From assembly GCA_903910705.1 (NCBI GenBank), contig CAIWAN010000002.1:1-35095 (forward strand): a DNA stretch of 35,095 nt, written 5' to 3'. Shown piece by piece: positions 24,513 through 31,625 of this stretch (within the stretch, counting starts at the first letter, position 1; every line of letters begins with the position of its first letter). The DNA is from an uncultured Candidatus Marinamargulisbacteria bacterium (GTDB taxonomy: Bacteria > Margulisbacteria > Riflemargulisbacteria > GWF2-35-9). The position numbers and the translations under genes are program-made. The notes beneath the pieces are model-generated. The model did no database searches. It had not been told where the DNA came from and was given only the letters and a program-made list of their open reading frames with translations.

Positions 24513-24582
24513 GCCTGAAGGGATAGTCCTCGGCTTCGACTTCGCTCAGCCTGCGGTACGGTTGCTGATCTCGCCTTTGGCG
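24513..24582. repeat. Structured repeat, copy A
   Basis: Copy A of a diverged repeat whose other copy is 24986-25049. The first 23 bases (24513-24535) are identical in both copies. It contains a 16-base match to the reverse complement of 2065-2080 (at 24534-24549), and ends in a small hairpin CGCC-TTT-GGCG (24572-24582). It lies just downstream of the orphan nucleotidyltransferase gene. Confidence 0.75.
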
Positions 24583-24603
24583 AATTTTATCCATTCTGAT
24601 ACA

Positions 24604-24915
24604 TCAAGCTTGTTCATAGAGTACCTTACATTGTCCCTCGATGGCCATTGAGTAAAAAGAAGCCTTATTTTTTTTATTCTTCTCGACAAGAGATGAGTTC
24701 TCAACGATAAGATCAAGAGAAAATATTCTATCAATTAGTGCTCGATTTATCTCGCGTTTTACTTGAAATAGATCTTGATTGTCAGCAATTTCAACAAAAA
24801 TATCAACATCACTATCAGGTGTTTGAGCGCCTCTGGCGTATGAGCCAAAAACGGAGACCTTTATTGGGGAAACCCGTTTAACAATTTGATCGGTAATGTA
24901 TTCTAGTGACGGCAT
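24604..24915 (-). CDS. Orphan MNT-type nucleotidyltransferase
   Basis: A 103-residue minimal nucleotidyltransferase. Seen: VSVFGSYARGAQTPDSDVDIFVEI, that is GSYARG followed by the DxD metal-binding pair, the catalytic core of the MNT (MntA) family. MntA proteins are antitoxins that adenylylate and silence a HEPN toxin (HepT), normally encoded next door. No HEPN gene is present on either side: downstream is repeat copy A, upstream is repeat copy B. ATG 24915 is chosen over a TTG at 24939; a perfect TATAAT (24930-24925) lies nine bases before it, so the message would be almost leaderless. The gene is visibly more A+T-rich than its neighbours. It is probably an acquired cassette whose partner is lost or elsewhere. 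Confidence 0.82.
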   Translation of the reverse strand: MPSLEYITDQIVKRVSPIKVSVFGSYARGAQTPDSDVDIFVEIADNQDLFQVKREINRALIDRIFSLDLIVENSSLVEKNKKNKASFYSMAIEGQCKVLYEQA

Positions 24916-24924
24916 ATCACACTC

Positions 24925-24930
24925 ATTATA
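24925..24930 (-). promoter_or_regulatory. -10 box of the nucleotidyltransferase gene
   Basis: A perfect TATAAT on the minus strand nine bases before the ATG; no clear -35 box and no Shine-Dalgarno. Confidence 0.5.
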
Positions 24931-24966
24931 TTCACACAATACTAAATTTGGAAGGCGCAGTCGTGG

Positions 24967-24997
24967 TGGTGAAATTTACTGGCGCGCCTGAAGGGAT
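24967..24997. repeat. Displaced copy of the tRNA-Arg 3' end (att-like direct repeat, copy 1)
   Basis: A 31-base exact copy of 25143-25173, which covers the last 18 bases of tRNA-Arg with its CCA and 13 bases beyond. The copies are 176 bases apart. Duplication of a tRNA 3' end is what site-specific integration at a tRNA gene leaves behind. The 145 bases between have no integrase, so this is at most a remnant. Confidence 0.9.
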
Positions 24998-25049
24998 AGT
25001 CCTCGGCTACGCCTTGCGGTGCACCTGCTAATCTCACCCCCATTAGGTG
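24986..25049. repeat. Structured repeat, copy B
   Basis: Diverged partner of copy A (24513-24582). It overlaps the displaced tRNA 3' end. Its terminal hairpin is CACC-CCCATTA-GGTG (25035-25049), where copy A has CGCC-TTT-GGCG, so both stems keep pairing despite sequence change. Confidence 0.7.
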
Positions 25050-25125
25050 GTTCGATAAGCAGCTAGCTGAACCATGTATTTTCTGATTTGCCAGAATTTA
25101 AAATATCGATCGGGACAATGATTTT

Positions 25126-25181
25126 GGGTTCGAATCCCGTATTGGTGAAATTTACTGGCGCGCCTGAAGGGATTCGAACCC
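25126..25181. repeat. Inverted copy of the tRNA T-arm
   Basis: GGGTTCGAATCCC (25126-25138) and GGGATTCGAACCC (25169-25181) form a perfect 13-base inverted repeat with a 30-base spacer. The second arm is the T-arm of tRNA-Arg; the first looks like a T-arm in the opposite orientation. No complete tRNA can be folded around the first arm. Confidence 0.75.
25143..25173. repeat. tRNA-Arg 3' end direct repeat, copy 2
   Basis: The copy inside the functional tRNA-Arg; identical over 31 bases to 24967-24997. Confidence 0.9.
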
Positions 25182-25231
25182 CCGGCCCCTGGCTCCGGAG
25201 GCCAGTGCTCTATCCACTGAGCTACAAGCGC
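25156..25231 (-). tRNA. tRNA-Arg (anticodon CCG)
   Basis: A complete cloverleaf on the minus strand: acceptor GCGCTTG pairs with CAGGCGC, the anticodon stem CTGGC/GCCAG encloses loop CTCCGGA (CCG, reads CGG), the T-arm is GGGGG-TTCGAAT-CCCTT (one mismatch-tolerant pair), G73 and encoded CCA. A possible -10 CATAAT lies just upstream (25248-25243), within 20 bases of the end of the barrel gene. Confidence 0.96.
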
Positions 25232-25265
25232 GTAGCAGGGTGATTATGACACGAAGTCGCCGAAA

Positions 25266-26597
25266 TTAGTAATAGAAAGTATGGCTGAGATAAAAGGAGC
25301 TTGGTGGAGCATCGGCGCCAAAATATTGCTCGGCACTTATGGAGAGATCCCAATTCTCGAGAAGGGCGATCTCGTCATTGATCTGGAGTGAGGGGTAGAA
25401 CACTGCCGTTTCGCTTAGGGTGTGCTTATAGACGTACACCAAGACTCGAACCGTCAGATCATGATTCGTGAAGCAGTTTTGTTGGATGGCTGCCGACCCA
25501 GAAAGCGAATAGTAATCATCCGACCATGACCAATCACCCCGAGCGTTGAACATTGAGTTCGCGATAAATATAGTCTTGCCTTGATAGGTAGTGGCTACCG
25601 AATAGGACTGTTGCCAATCGTTTCGGCGGCTCTGCACTGAGAGACCGAGTTGGGTTTGATCCTCTTTGATCTGTCCAAAGAGCCGCAGCCCATAATAGGC
25701 CACGTCGGTATTTTCGTACCATGCACTAAATCCGGTTTGCAAGGTTTTCGAGAGCTTGAGCGTTCCTTCTGCACTGATTTGCTTGATCGTTGGGGCTTGG
25801 TTATCGCTTATGTTCCCATATAACGCACGGCTATTGATCGTCCAGTTCATGAGAGGCGGAAGTGTGGCGGTATAGAAAAGATTGTTAATATTATTTTGAG
25901 ACGGGCTGCTCTCGTGGATCACCCCCACCATGAGGTTGTCCCATTTGGAGTAGATACCTTGTTTGTTTGTGTCCGTTTCGCGTCCGATGATCCCTCCCAC
26001 CGTCCAACCCGCTGTTGGGCTATAACTCGCTTGGCCCCCATCAAGGGTTCCGACATAGACGATATCACGGGGGACGAAACGGCCCACCCATAGTGTTTGT
26101 CCTGCTGTCGGCGAATAGTAGAGCTGCGCAACTTGACAGGATCGATCTGTCCCTCGAAAAGCAAGATCAAGGTCCCGAAGGTTGGCAATGGAGCGGATGC
26201 CGAGTTTTAGCCCTTGTCCGATCGTCGACCCATTGGTGAAGGTATTGTAATAGCCACTTATTTTCATGTTGGATCTCTTGATGACGGGAGGAGGGGGCGG
26301 TTCTTCAATCAGAGGGGTTTCGACAAGGCCTCGCTTTATCTTGATAAAGACAAGGTCGCCTGTTTTGAGGGTTTGACCTTCCGTAAGAAATTTGCAGGCA
26401 CTGGAATACTTCGAGGTATAGAGAACCTCTAACTCGATGGATGGATTGGCTACAGCGGCTACGATATCCCCTTCGGATAGCCCCGCAAGACTACCGGCAT
26501 TCAGATAGACATTCTCTTGGGAAAGATAGCTGACCTGAATATCAACAGATAAGGCGATGCTCAACAGTATCAACCCCATCATGAGATGTTTAATCAT
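25266..26597 (-). CDS. Outer-membrane beta-barrel protein of the cytochrome cluster
   Basis: A 443-residue secreted protein of no family I can name. Seen: a signal peptide (MIKHLMMGLILLSIALSVDI), a small beta domain (about 20-100, NVYLNAGSLAGLSEGDIVAAV... resembling a flagellar/OmpA-associated SH3-like fold), a proline-rich linker (EEPPPPPVIKR), then about 320 residues of alternating amphipathic strands (MKISGYYNTFTNGST, LWVGRFVPRDIVYVG, LQTGFSAWYENTDV), ending FYLSHTFYY. A final aromatic residue is the signal read by the BAM machinery. ATG 26597 has a GGAAGA site; further ATGs upstream lie inside the cytochrome gene. It is the last gene of the multiheme cytochrome operon, overlapping it, and is the obvious candidate for the porin of a porin-cytochrome conduit. 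It is smaller than MtrB/PioB barrels (about 650 residues), so a direct homology claim is not made. Confidence 0.75.
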   Translation of the reverse strand: MIKHLMMGLILLSIALSVDIQVSYLSQENVYLNAGSLAGLSEGDIVAAVANPSIELEVLYTSKYSSACKFLTEGQTLKTGDLVFIKIKRGLVETPLIEEPPPPPVIKRSNMKISGYYNTFTNGSTIGQGLKLGIRSIANLRDLDLAFRGTDRSCQVAQLYYSPTAGQTLWVGRFVPRDIVYVGTLDGGQASYSPTAGWTVGGIIGRETDTNKQGIYSKWDNLMVGVIHESSPSQNNINNLFYTATLPPLMNWTINSRALYGNISDNQAPTIKQISAEGTLKLSKTLQTGFSAWYENTDVAYYGLRLFGQIKEDQTQLGLSVQSRRNDWQQSYSVATTYQGKTIFIANSMFNARGDWSWSDDYYSLSGSAAIQQNCFTNHDLTVRVLVYVYKHTLSETAVFYPSLQINDEIALLENWDLSISAEQYFGADAPPSSFYLSHTFYY

Positions 26598-27543
26598 GTT
26601 TTCTTCCATCGGGATGACAGCGCATGCAATCGGCATTACTTGGTGATCGGGTATGACTGGAATTATGACAGCTCAGACAAGAATAGGTCGTGTAGTTAGA
26701 GGGATGACAGTCGTTACAACTGCTTCTTTTATGGTTTATCGGAAAAGTATGGTTAACTGACCATCCTGTTGTGCTATGACAGGACTCACAACTTGTATTT
26801 ATTCCTGAACTGGCATGCTTGGGGTTGGTCGTGTTGTTATAGTCAGCGCTATGACAGCCGTAACAGGTGTTCGGCGTTCCCGAATATCCACTGATATGAC
26901 AGGCAGAACAGGGTGTTGACTTGTGAGTGCCGGTCAAAGGAAAACTATTGTGAGAAAAGAAGGCCTTTAGCCAAGAGAGTGCCGTATGGCATTTATTGCA
27001 GTTCTTTTCGATGTTCAGCGAGCCATGATTGGGGGCAGACGTCGCCAAATAGTCTTTGGCGTGACAATCGTAACAGGTTGAACGAGTGCCCCGATATTGA
27101 TTGTTTGCGTGGCACTGTGAACATTCAATGCGAGCGTGAACCCCGACGAGCGGGAAGCCGGCTTCTTGATGCGATTGGATCATATTCCGTTGGATCTTTT
27201 GACTGGCCCATCGATCGTTGTCATGACAGGTTTCACACGCGACCCCCATTTTCCCTTTATGAACATCCTGATGGCAATCGGCACAACGTGTCCCCACTTT
27301 ATAAAAGCTGCTCGACCGATGACACGCCGCACAGGGGGCTTTTTTGTGCGCATGGGTCAGTCGAAAGCCCGTTTCATCATGCTTGAAAGGGGACTTCTGC
27401 GTATCGATCTGCCACGAATCTGAGGTATGGCAGACGGCACAAGGGGTTTTGATATTTCCATGAGGGTTTTGGGTCTTGGTTTGAAGACTAAAACTTATCC
27501 CACAAAGCAAAAGGAATAATGAAAGCCGTAATTTATTTCCCAT
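26590..27543 (-). CDS. Thirteen-heme c-type cytochrome
   Basis: A 317-residue exported multiheme cytochrome. Seen: a signal peptide (MGNKLRLSLFLLLCGISFSL) and 13 CxxCH heme-attachment motifs from CAVCH to CMRCH, about one per 23 residues. Extra His residues in patterns such as FKHDETGFRLTHAHKK, HQEAGFPLVGVH and FSHNSFPLTGTH are candidate distal ligands, suggesting bis-His, low-potential hemes. The repeated FxH..T.F.L.G.H...C..CH pattern is shared with the larger cytochrome upstream. It is likely periplasmic; LLLC in the signal is a poor lipobox. Its start overlaps the end of the 17-heme gene, and its end overlaps the barrel gene. Role: electron carrier of the conduit (inferred). Confidence 0.93.
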   Translation of the reverse strand: MGNKLRLSLFLLLCGISFSLQTKTQNPHGNIKTPCAVCHTSDSWQIDTQKSPFKHDETGFRLTHAHKKAPCAACHRSSSFYKVGTRCADCHQDVHKGKMGVACETCHDNDRWASQKIQRNMIQSHQEAGFPLVGVHARIECSQCHANNQYRGTRSTCYDCHAKDYLATSAPNHGSLNIEKNCNKCHTALSWLKAFFSHNSFPLTGTHKSTPCSACHISGYSGTPNTCYGCHSADYNNTTNPKHASSGINTSCESCHSTTGWSVNHTFPINHKRSSCNDCHPSNYTTYSCLSCHNSSHTRSPSNADCMRCHPDGRKHD

Positions 27544-28852
27544 TGATATGACACCCCTGACAGGTTAAGGGGAGTGGCTGATAGATGCCCCCTTGATGAC
27601 AAACCCGACAAGCCAGTTTTCGGTGGGCCCCGTCCAATATGTATCGGCTGTCCTGATTATGATTAAATTTGGACGCAACCCAGTTGCGGTCATCGTGACA
27701 CGCGTCGCAGGCCTTCGCCTCATTGATCGCTCTGAAGGCGCCTTTGTGTTTGTTCGGGTGGCAGTTTGCACAGCCGGTCTCATGAGAACGAAAGTCCCAC
27801 TGTTTGGACAAAGGACGGACATGGCAGGCTTTGCAGGAAACCGCCAAATGAGCGCCACTGATCTTGAAATGGGTTTGAGCATTATGGCGAGCCATCGAAT
27901 ACGTGGCGGGTGAAAACTGGGCAACGGTATGGCACGATTCGCAAGGGGATTGCGTAACCTCGTTTACGTGAGTGTTCTTGTGACACCCCTCACATTTATT
28001 GTAGACGAGGGGACGGTCGTTTTTCTTGTCTTTTGGGTGACACTGTTGGCACTTGACAGAGGTATGTTTGCCTTTGAGGGGGTATCGGGTCAAGTCATGG
28101 TTGAAGGGGACGCCCTTTGCCAGTGTTTTCCATGATTCGGTGGAATGGCATTTCTCGCAAGTCGTTCCAAGGAGACCTTTGTGTTTGTCTTCGTGGCAGG
28201 CCGAGCACGTGGAGTAGTTCGAAATGTTAAACAACATCGAGCCGTTGCTGGTGGAGCGTTTATGACATTGGGCACATTTCAGGCTGGCATGTCTTCCGGT
28301 TAGCTTGTAGCGTGTTTTGTTATGATTGAAGTGGGGGGAGGGCTTCCAACTGTCTTGATTGTGGCAGTTTGTGCAGGTTGAAGACAGTTGATTTTGGTGC
28401 GGGTCTTTATGGCAAGCAAAACAGTCTTTTGATAAACCGAGATAGCTCGTCTTTTGATTGGCGATCTGTTTGGCGGTATGGCATTTATCACAGGCCAATT
28501 GGCGGTGTTTTCCTTCTAATCGAAAGCCGGTGATGTTGTGGTTAAAGGAGTCCGGTTTTCCGCCTGACCAACGGATCAGGCTGGACTCTTTCCCCAGATG
28601 ATCTTTATGACACGTTAAACAGTTTTGATAGTCAGCGCGGGAATGGAGCCCCTTGTTTTTCGCAACGGCAGAATGACAATTTAGACATTTCTGATGGGAT
28701 ACTTTTTTAGCGGCCTCATGGCATTTTAGACAATTCCCCAACCCCTCTAAATGAGCATGGGATGCGTTGAGGTCACCCGGAGAAAACTGACTTGAAAAAG
28801 CCGGTGCCAGCAGGAATAGAAGCAGCAGAAGGGCTTTAGAAAATCCAGACAT
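27533..28852 (-). CDS. Seventeen-heme c-type cytochrome
   Basis: A 439-residue exported multiheme cytochrome with 17 CxxCH motifs (CLKCH to CQGCH). Seen: signal peptide MSGFSKALLLLLFLLAPAFS; then repeating modules of the form FNHNxTxFxLxGKHxxLxCxxCH (about residues 105, 180, 260, 320, 400), in which the two conserved His should be the sixth ligands of nearby hemes. An in-frame ATG at 28879 would extend the N-terminus by nine residues into the upstream gene; I chose 28852 because the signal peptide is then standard, but neither has a clear ribosome-binding site. Together with the 13-heme protein it offers about 30 hemes for a periplasm-crossing wire. Its gene is sandwiched between the membrane b-type protein and the 13-heme cytochrome with overlaps on both sides, so expression is coupled. 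Confidence 0.92.
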   Translation of the reverse strand: MSGFSKALLLLLFLLAPAFSSQFSPGDLNASHAHLEGLGNCLKCHEAAKKVSHQKCLNCHSAVAKNKGLHSRADYQNCLTCHKDHLGKESSLIRWSGGKPDSFNHNITGFRLEGKHRQLACDKCHTAKQIANQKTSYLGLSKDCFACHKDPHQNQLSSTCTNCHNQDSWKPSPHFNHNKTRYKLTGRHASLKCAQCHKRSTSNGSMLFNISNYSTCSACHEDKHKGLLGTTCEKCHSTESWKTLAKGVPFNHDLTRYPLKGKHTSVKCQQCHPKDKKNDRPLVYNKCEGCHKNTHVNEVTQSPCESCHTVAQFSPATYSMARHNAQTHFKISGAHLAVSCKACHVRPLSKQWDFRSHETGCANCHPNKHKGAFRAINEAKACDACHDDRNWVASKFNHNQDSRYILDGAHRKLACRVCHQGGIYQPLPLTCQGCHINGK

Positions 28853-29729
28853 AACCAAGGAAAAGGGCGATAGAAACATGGATAAAGAGAATGGTTAGCA
28901 TAATATACGCAAACGGGCGATGAATAACATGCCAGTAGTGAAATAGATGCTCAAGTTGTTTGAGGAATTTGATCTGATCGGCAAGTTGGGTTCGTTTGAT
29001 AAGCGCTTTGCGGATTTGTTTGAATTCTTTTCGAGCCAGATGGTGTTTGGTCGAATAGTTTTGACTAAGCCGTCGAAGGTAAAAAAAGTTGGCGATGTCT
29101 TTTTGGATGATCTGAAGAAAGAAGAGCCCCATATTATTGGAGGCGTTCATTTTCTCGGATCGAGGGTCGGGTTCGATCTGGCCGTATTTGGCCTCGACAT
29201 CGTCCAGATCATGCTGCCATTTCAGGTTCTGGTTTTCGATAAAATCGCTGTGGGCTGATACTTTTTCTTTTCGGTCTTTGATCTCTTGGGGGATCTTGAT
29301 ATATAAATATCGGCCGACGAATCCGCTAAGGGCAACCGCCGCCATCGACCAAAAGCTTACGGCTACGACCCCTCCGAACTTAAAGGAGGTATGAAGTAGA
29401 ATAAACAAAGGTCCCATGATGCCGAGATAAATATGGACATTCAACCAATCTTTGATGTTTCCCCAATTCGAGAAGAAGGCGATCCGTTTTCGAATGGAAT
29501 AGATCAGCATCAGCAACATCATGCCGGTTCCAAGGATGCCCAGTCCATGGCCAATAAGGCCCCCTGGTTTGTACAGTTCATGCAAGGGAGAAAACGGGCG
29601 CTCGGTCATCGGTAGGCCGTAATAGGGGAGTCCTTTGACCAAGAAAAAAACAAAGGCCGTAAAGGTGAAAATATACAATATCCCTAATAGGAGGTGAAAC
29701 GGTCGTGTTCCGTTTTGTTTATTTGTCAT
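28836..29729 (-). CDS. Membrane b-type cytochrome-like protein
   Basis: A 297-residue integral membrane protein I cannot assign to a named family. Five predicted TM segments: about 11-31, 56-78, 97-115, 121-143 and 270-294, with a cytoplasmic, charged, coiled-coil-like loop at 145-265. His61, His99, His113, His270 and His284 lie in or at the ends of these helices (GGLIGHGLG, LNVHIYLG, LLHTSFKFGG, HVIHRPF, FIHVSIAL) in spacing that could bind one or two b hemes, as in cytochrome b561/ferric-reductase-like proteins. It sits between the Fe-S/FAD protein and the multiheme cytochromes, the position expected for a quinol or flavin to cytochrome c link. ATG 29729 overlaps the preceding stop by 11 bases; a TTG start at 29747 is less likely. 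Confidence 0.7.
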   Translation of the reverse strand: MTNKQNGTRPFHLLLGILYIFTFTAFVFFLVKGLPYYGLPMTERPFSPLHELYKPGGLIGHGLGILGTGMMLLMLIYSIRKRIAFFSNWGNIKDWLNVHIYLGIMGPLFILLHTSFKFGGVVAVSFWSMAAVALSGFVGRYLYIKIPQEIKDRKEKVSAHSDFIENQNLKWQHDLDDVEAKYGQIEPDPRSEKMNASNNMGLFFLQIIQKDIANFFYLRRLSQNYSTKHHLARKEFKQIRKALIKRTQLADQIKFLKQLEHLFHYWHVIHRPFAYIMLTILFIHVSIALFLGYVWIF

Positions 29730-30681
29730 GATCGTTTTCTGCTCCAAACCGGATACCGATCTTTTTCAGTAAGGCGATTTCATTGCCCCGTCGCCCCAGA
29801 GCTAAGATGATGTTTTGGGCTTTGTAACGGCTGATCATTTTGGGGTCGTTGATATCCGTGACCCTGACATCAAAGACCCCATCGTCTTGCCGGACAACAT
29901 TAAATAGCTTTTTTGATAAGACTGAATGGAGCTTGTATTGATCGTGTATCGTTTCCCATAGTTGGATCAGTTCCTCTTTCGCATATTCGGATCGGGTGAG
30001 TTTGCCATAGAGTGGCAGTTCGACGAGGTCGGTCAAGACAAGTTTCTCGCGAGGATATTGACGAACGGTTCCCCCGATCCCTTGTTGGTCGATGAGTAAG
30101 TAGGATAACTGGTTTTCGATGGCGCCCAAGGCCGCCGCAATACCTGCGGGCCCTCCGCCGATGATAATGACATCGAAGAGGTCGGGGGTTTTGGGAAGAG
30201 GGGGCTTAAGTTGTTTAATGATCGCTTTGCCTTGATTGACGGCATTTCTTATCAACGCAAAGCCACCCAGCTCGCCAGCGATATAGATGCCTGCAATGGA
30301 GGTTTGCTGATTGGCGTCAACGAAGGGGATATCGGTGCGCTTCGAGGTGTCTCCAAGTCCGATCGTGATCGCCCCAACCGGACAGCTTGCCTCGCATCGG
30401 CCATGCCCTTTGCAGTTCGCGCCATTAATGATCGTCGACTTGCCCCCGACGAGCCCTAGAACTGTTCCCTCTGGACATTTTCGGACACAGGTTCCGCAGC
30501 CGATACAGAGTGAGAGGTTGATCTGAGGGTGTTGGACGGTGGGTTTGTCGGCTCCAAGTTGCTTCGATCGTTCCTTGGTCTGCAAGGATAACTGGGCATT
30601 TTGTTTCGTCTTTCGAATATAGGGCAGGACAAAAAATAATATGATCCCCACGACAACTAACCATGTCACAATCGTTTCCAT
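29719..30681 (-). CDS. Membrane-anchored 2[4Fe-4S]/FAD protein lacking its NADPH domain
   Basis: A 320-residue protein. Seen: TM at about 5-23 (TWLVVVGIILFFVLPYI), a ferredoxin domain with CIGCGTCVRKCPEG (about 59-72) and a second site CKGHGRCEASCPVG, in which His stands for the second Cys, a conserved joining segment IAGIYIAGELGGFALIRNAV, and an FAD domain DVIIIGGGPAGIAAALGAI...GGTVRQYPREKLV. It then reads NIILALGRRGNEIALLKKIGIRFG to the end. Relatives usually have, between GRRG and the terminal LLKKIGI, a Rossmann NAD(P)H domain of about 110 residues; here it is missing with the frame kept. So the FAD probably exchanges electrons with Fe-S clusters and not with NAD(P)H. It starts three bases after the ccsA stop (a GTG at 30684 is possible) and overlaps the b-type gene. 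Confidence 0.85.
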   Translation of the reverse strand: METIVTWLVVVGIILFFVLPYIRKTKQNAQLSLQTKERSKQLGADKPTVQHPQINLSLCIGCGTCVRKCPEGTVLGLVGGKSTIINGANCKGHGRCEASCPVGAITIGLGDTSKRTDIPFVDANQQTSIAGIYIAGELGGFALIRNAVNQGKAIIKQLKPPLPKTPDLFDVIIIGGGPAGIAAALGAIENQLSYLLIDQQGIGGTVRQYPREKLVLTDLVELPLYGKLTRSEYAKEELIQLWETIHDQYKLHSVLSKKLFNVVRQDDGVFDVRVTDINDPKMISRYKAQNIILALGRRGNEIALLKKIGIRFGAENDHDK

Positions 30682-30684
30682 CAC

Positions 30685-31497
30685 TTACGCGTACGAATGC
30701 AACCCCGTGAGCAAAAAATTGACACCGAAGTAGGTGAAAATGACCATGATGAAGCCCAGAACGGCAAACCAAGCTGAGACCGTTCCCTTCATTCCCTTTT
30801 TTAAGCGTAAATGAAGATACAACGCATAGATCAAAAAGGTAATGAGTGCCCATGTTTCTTTGGGGTCCCAGCTCCAATAGCTGCCCCACGCATAATAGGC
30901 CCATATCGCACCGAAAATGAGCGCACCAATGGTGTAGATCGGTAGCCCAAGGCAAATATATCGGTAGCCTAACTTGTCGAGGGACTCGAGTTCGGGTAAA
31001 CGTTTTGCCCAAGCAAAGGGCAGGTATCGTTTCATTAAGTAGAGGAGTCCTGCGACAAAGGCGATCGCAAAGGCCGCATCACCCAGAAACGCAAAGGTCA
31101 CATGGAGCTTGAGCCAGACCGACTGCAAGGCAGGTGCGAGGGGTTTGATCGTTGAGGGCATCAGTGAGGCGAGACCGATCATGACGACACCGGTGATCAT
31201 GGTCAGCCAAGCGACCGCGGAATGCTTCTTTTTCCAGTCTAGCCAAAGCGCCCCTGCCACAATGGCCCACGCGAAAAAGGACAACGATTCATACATATTA
31301 GAGACAGGGATAAACCCTGAGTCGACCCATCGAAGCAAAATGGCCGCAGTATGCGCGACCCAACCGATCAACCCCAGTCGGAAAGCCCATTTTGACGTGC
31401 CCTGAGCCCCCATTAAGGTTGTGATCGAATAGAACAGACTTGAGAGTAAGTATCCAGCAAAAGCGAGTAAGAATAGTTGCGAATGAAGTGCGGTCAT
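30685..31497 (-). CDS. ccsA: System II cytochrome c maturation protein CcsA
   Basis: A 270-residue membrane protein of the CcsA/CcmF heme-handling family. Together with ResB/CcsB it exports heme and attaches it to CxxCH. Seen: about eight TM segments, VAHTAAILLRW and LHVTFAFLGDAAF with the P-His/TM-His ligands, and the WWD-type heme-binding motif AWGSYWSWDPKETWALITF. Its partner resB (33786-34760) lies upstream in the same orientation but is separated by a calpain-type gene on the other strand. It leads the operon with the Fe-S/FAD, b-type, multiheme and barrel genes; 30 c-type hemes make a dedicated maturase useful. It has no good ribosome-binding site; a promoter lies close before it. Confidence 0.94.
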   Translation of the reverse strand: MTALHSQLFLLAFAGYLLSSLFYSITTLMGAQGTSKWAFRLGLIGWVAHTAAILLRWVDSGFIPVSNMYESLSFFAWAIVAGALWLDWKKKHSAVAWLTMITGVVMIGLASLMPSTIKPLAPALQSVWLKLHVTFAFLGDAAFAIAFVAGLLYLMKRYLPFAWAKRLPELESLDKLGYRYICLGLPIYTIGALIFGAIWAYYAWGSYWSWDPKETWALITFLIYALYLHLRLKKGMKGTVSAWFAVLGFIMVIFTYFGVNFLLTGLHSYA

Positions 31498-31513
31498 GTC
31501 GACAATAATACCA

Positions 31514-31541
31514 CTTATATAACAGGGAATTGAAGAACCAA
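31514..31541 (-). promoter_or_regulatory. Promoter of the ccsA-cytochrome operon
   Basis: On the minus strand TTGGTT (31541-31536) and TATAAG (31519-31514) are 16 bases apart, giving a start about ten bases before the ccsA ATG: a very short leader without Shine-Dalgarno. Confidence 0.5.
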
Positions 31542-31578
31542 TTTATTTTAATGCAATAAAGGCAGCGTAATTTACGAT

Positions 31579-31606
31579 TTGCTTATTGTCGGACTAATAA
31601 AAATAT
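31579..31606 (+). promoter_or_regulatory. Candidate promoter of the DUF4214-calpain gene
   Basis: TTGCTT followed 17-19 bases later by AT-rich AATATATA, about 20 bases before the gene, on the + strand of the divergent gap. Confidence 0.35.
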
Positions 31607-31625
31607 ATAAAGGGGTGGATTCTTT

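Noticed and set aside
24409-24594. 61-codon frame after the MNT gene as a possible HEPN toxin
   Set aside because: It crosses repeat copy A and the tRNA-Lys promoter, and lacks the RxxxxH motif of HEPN toxins.
30425-31012. 195-codon minus frame overlapping ccsA and the Fe-S/FAD gene in another frame
   Set aside because: Two well-supported genes already use this DNA; the frame has no family features.
31500-31591. Nine-base inverted repeat CGACAATAA/TTATTGTCG in the ccsA-calpain gap
   Set aside because: Short arms 74 bases apart in A+T-rich DNA; chance is likely.
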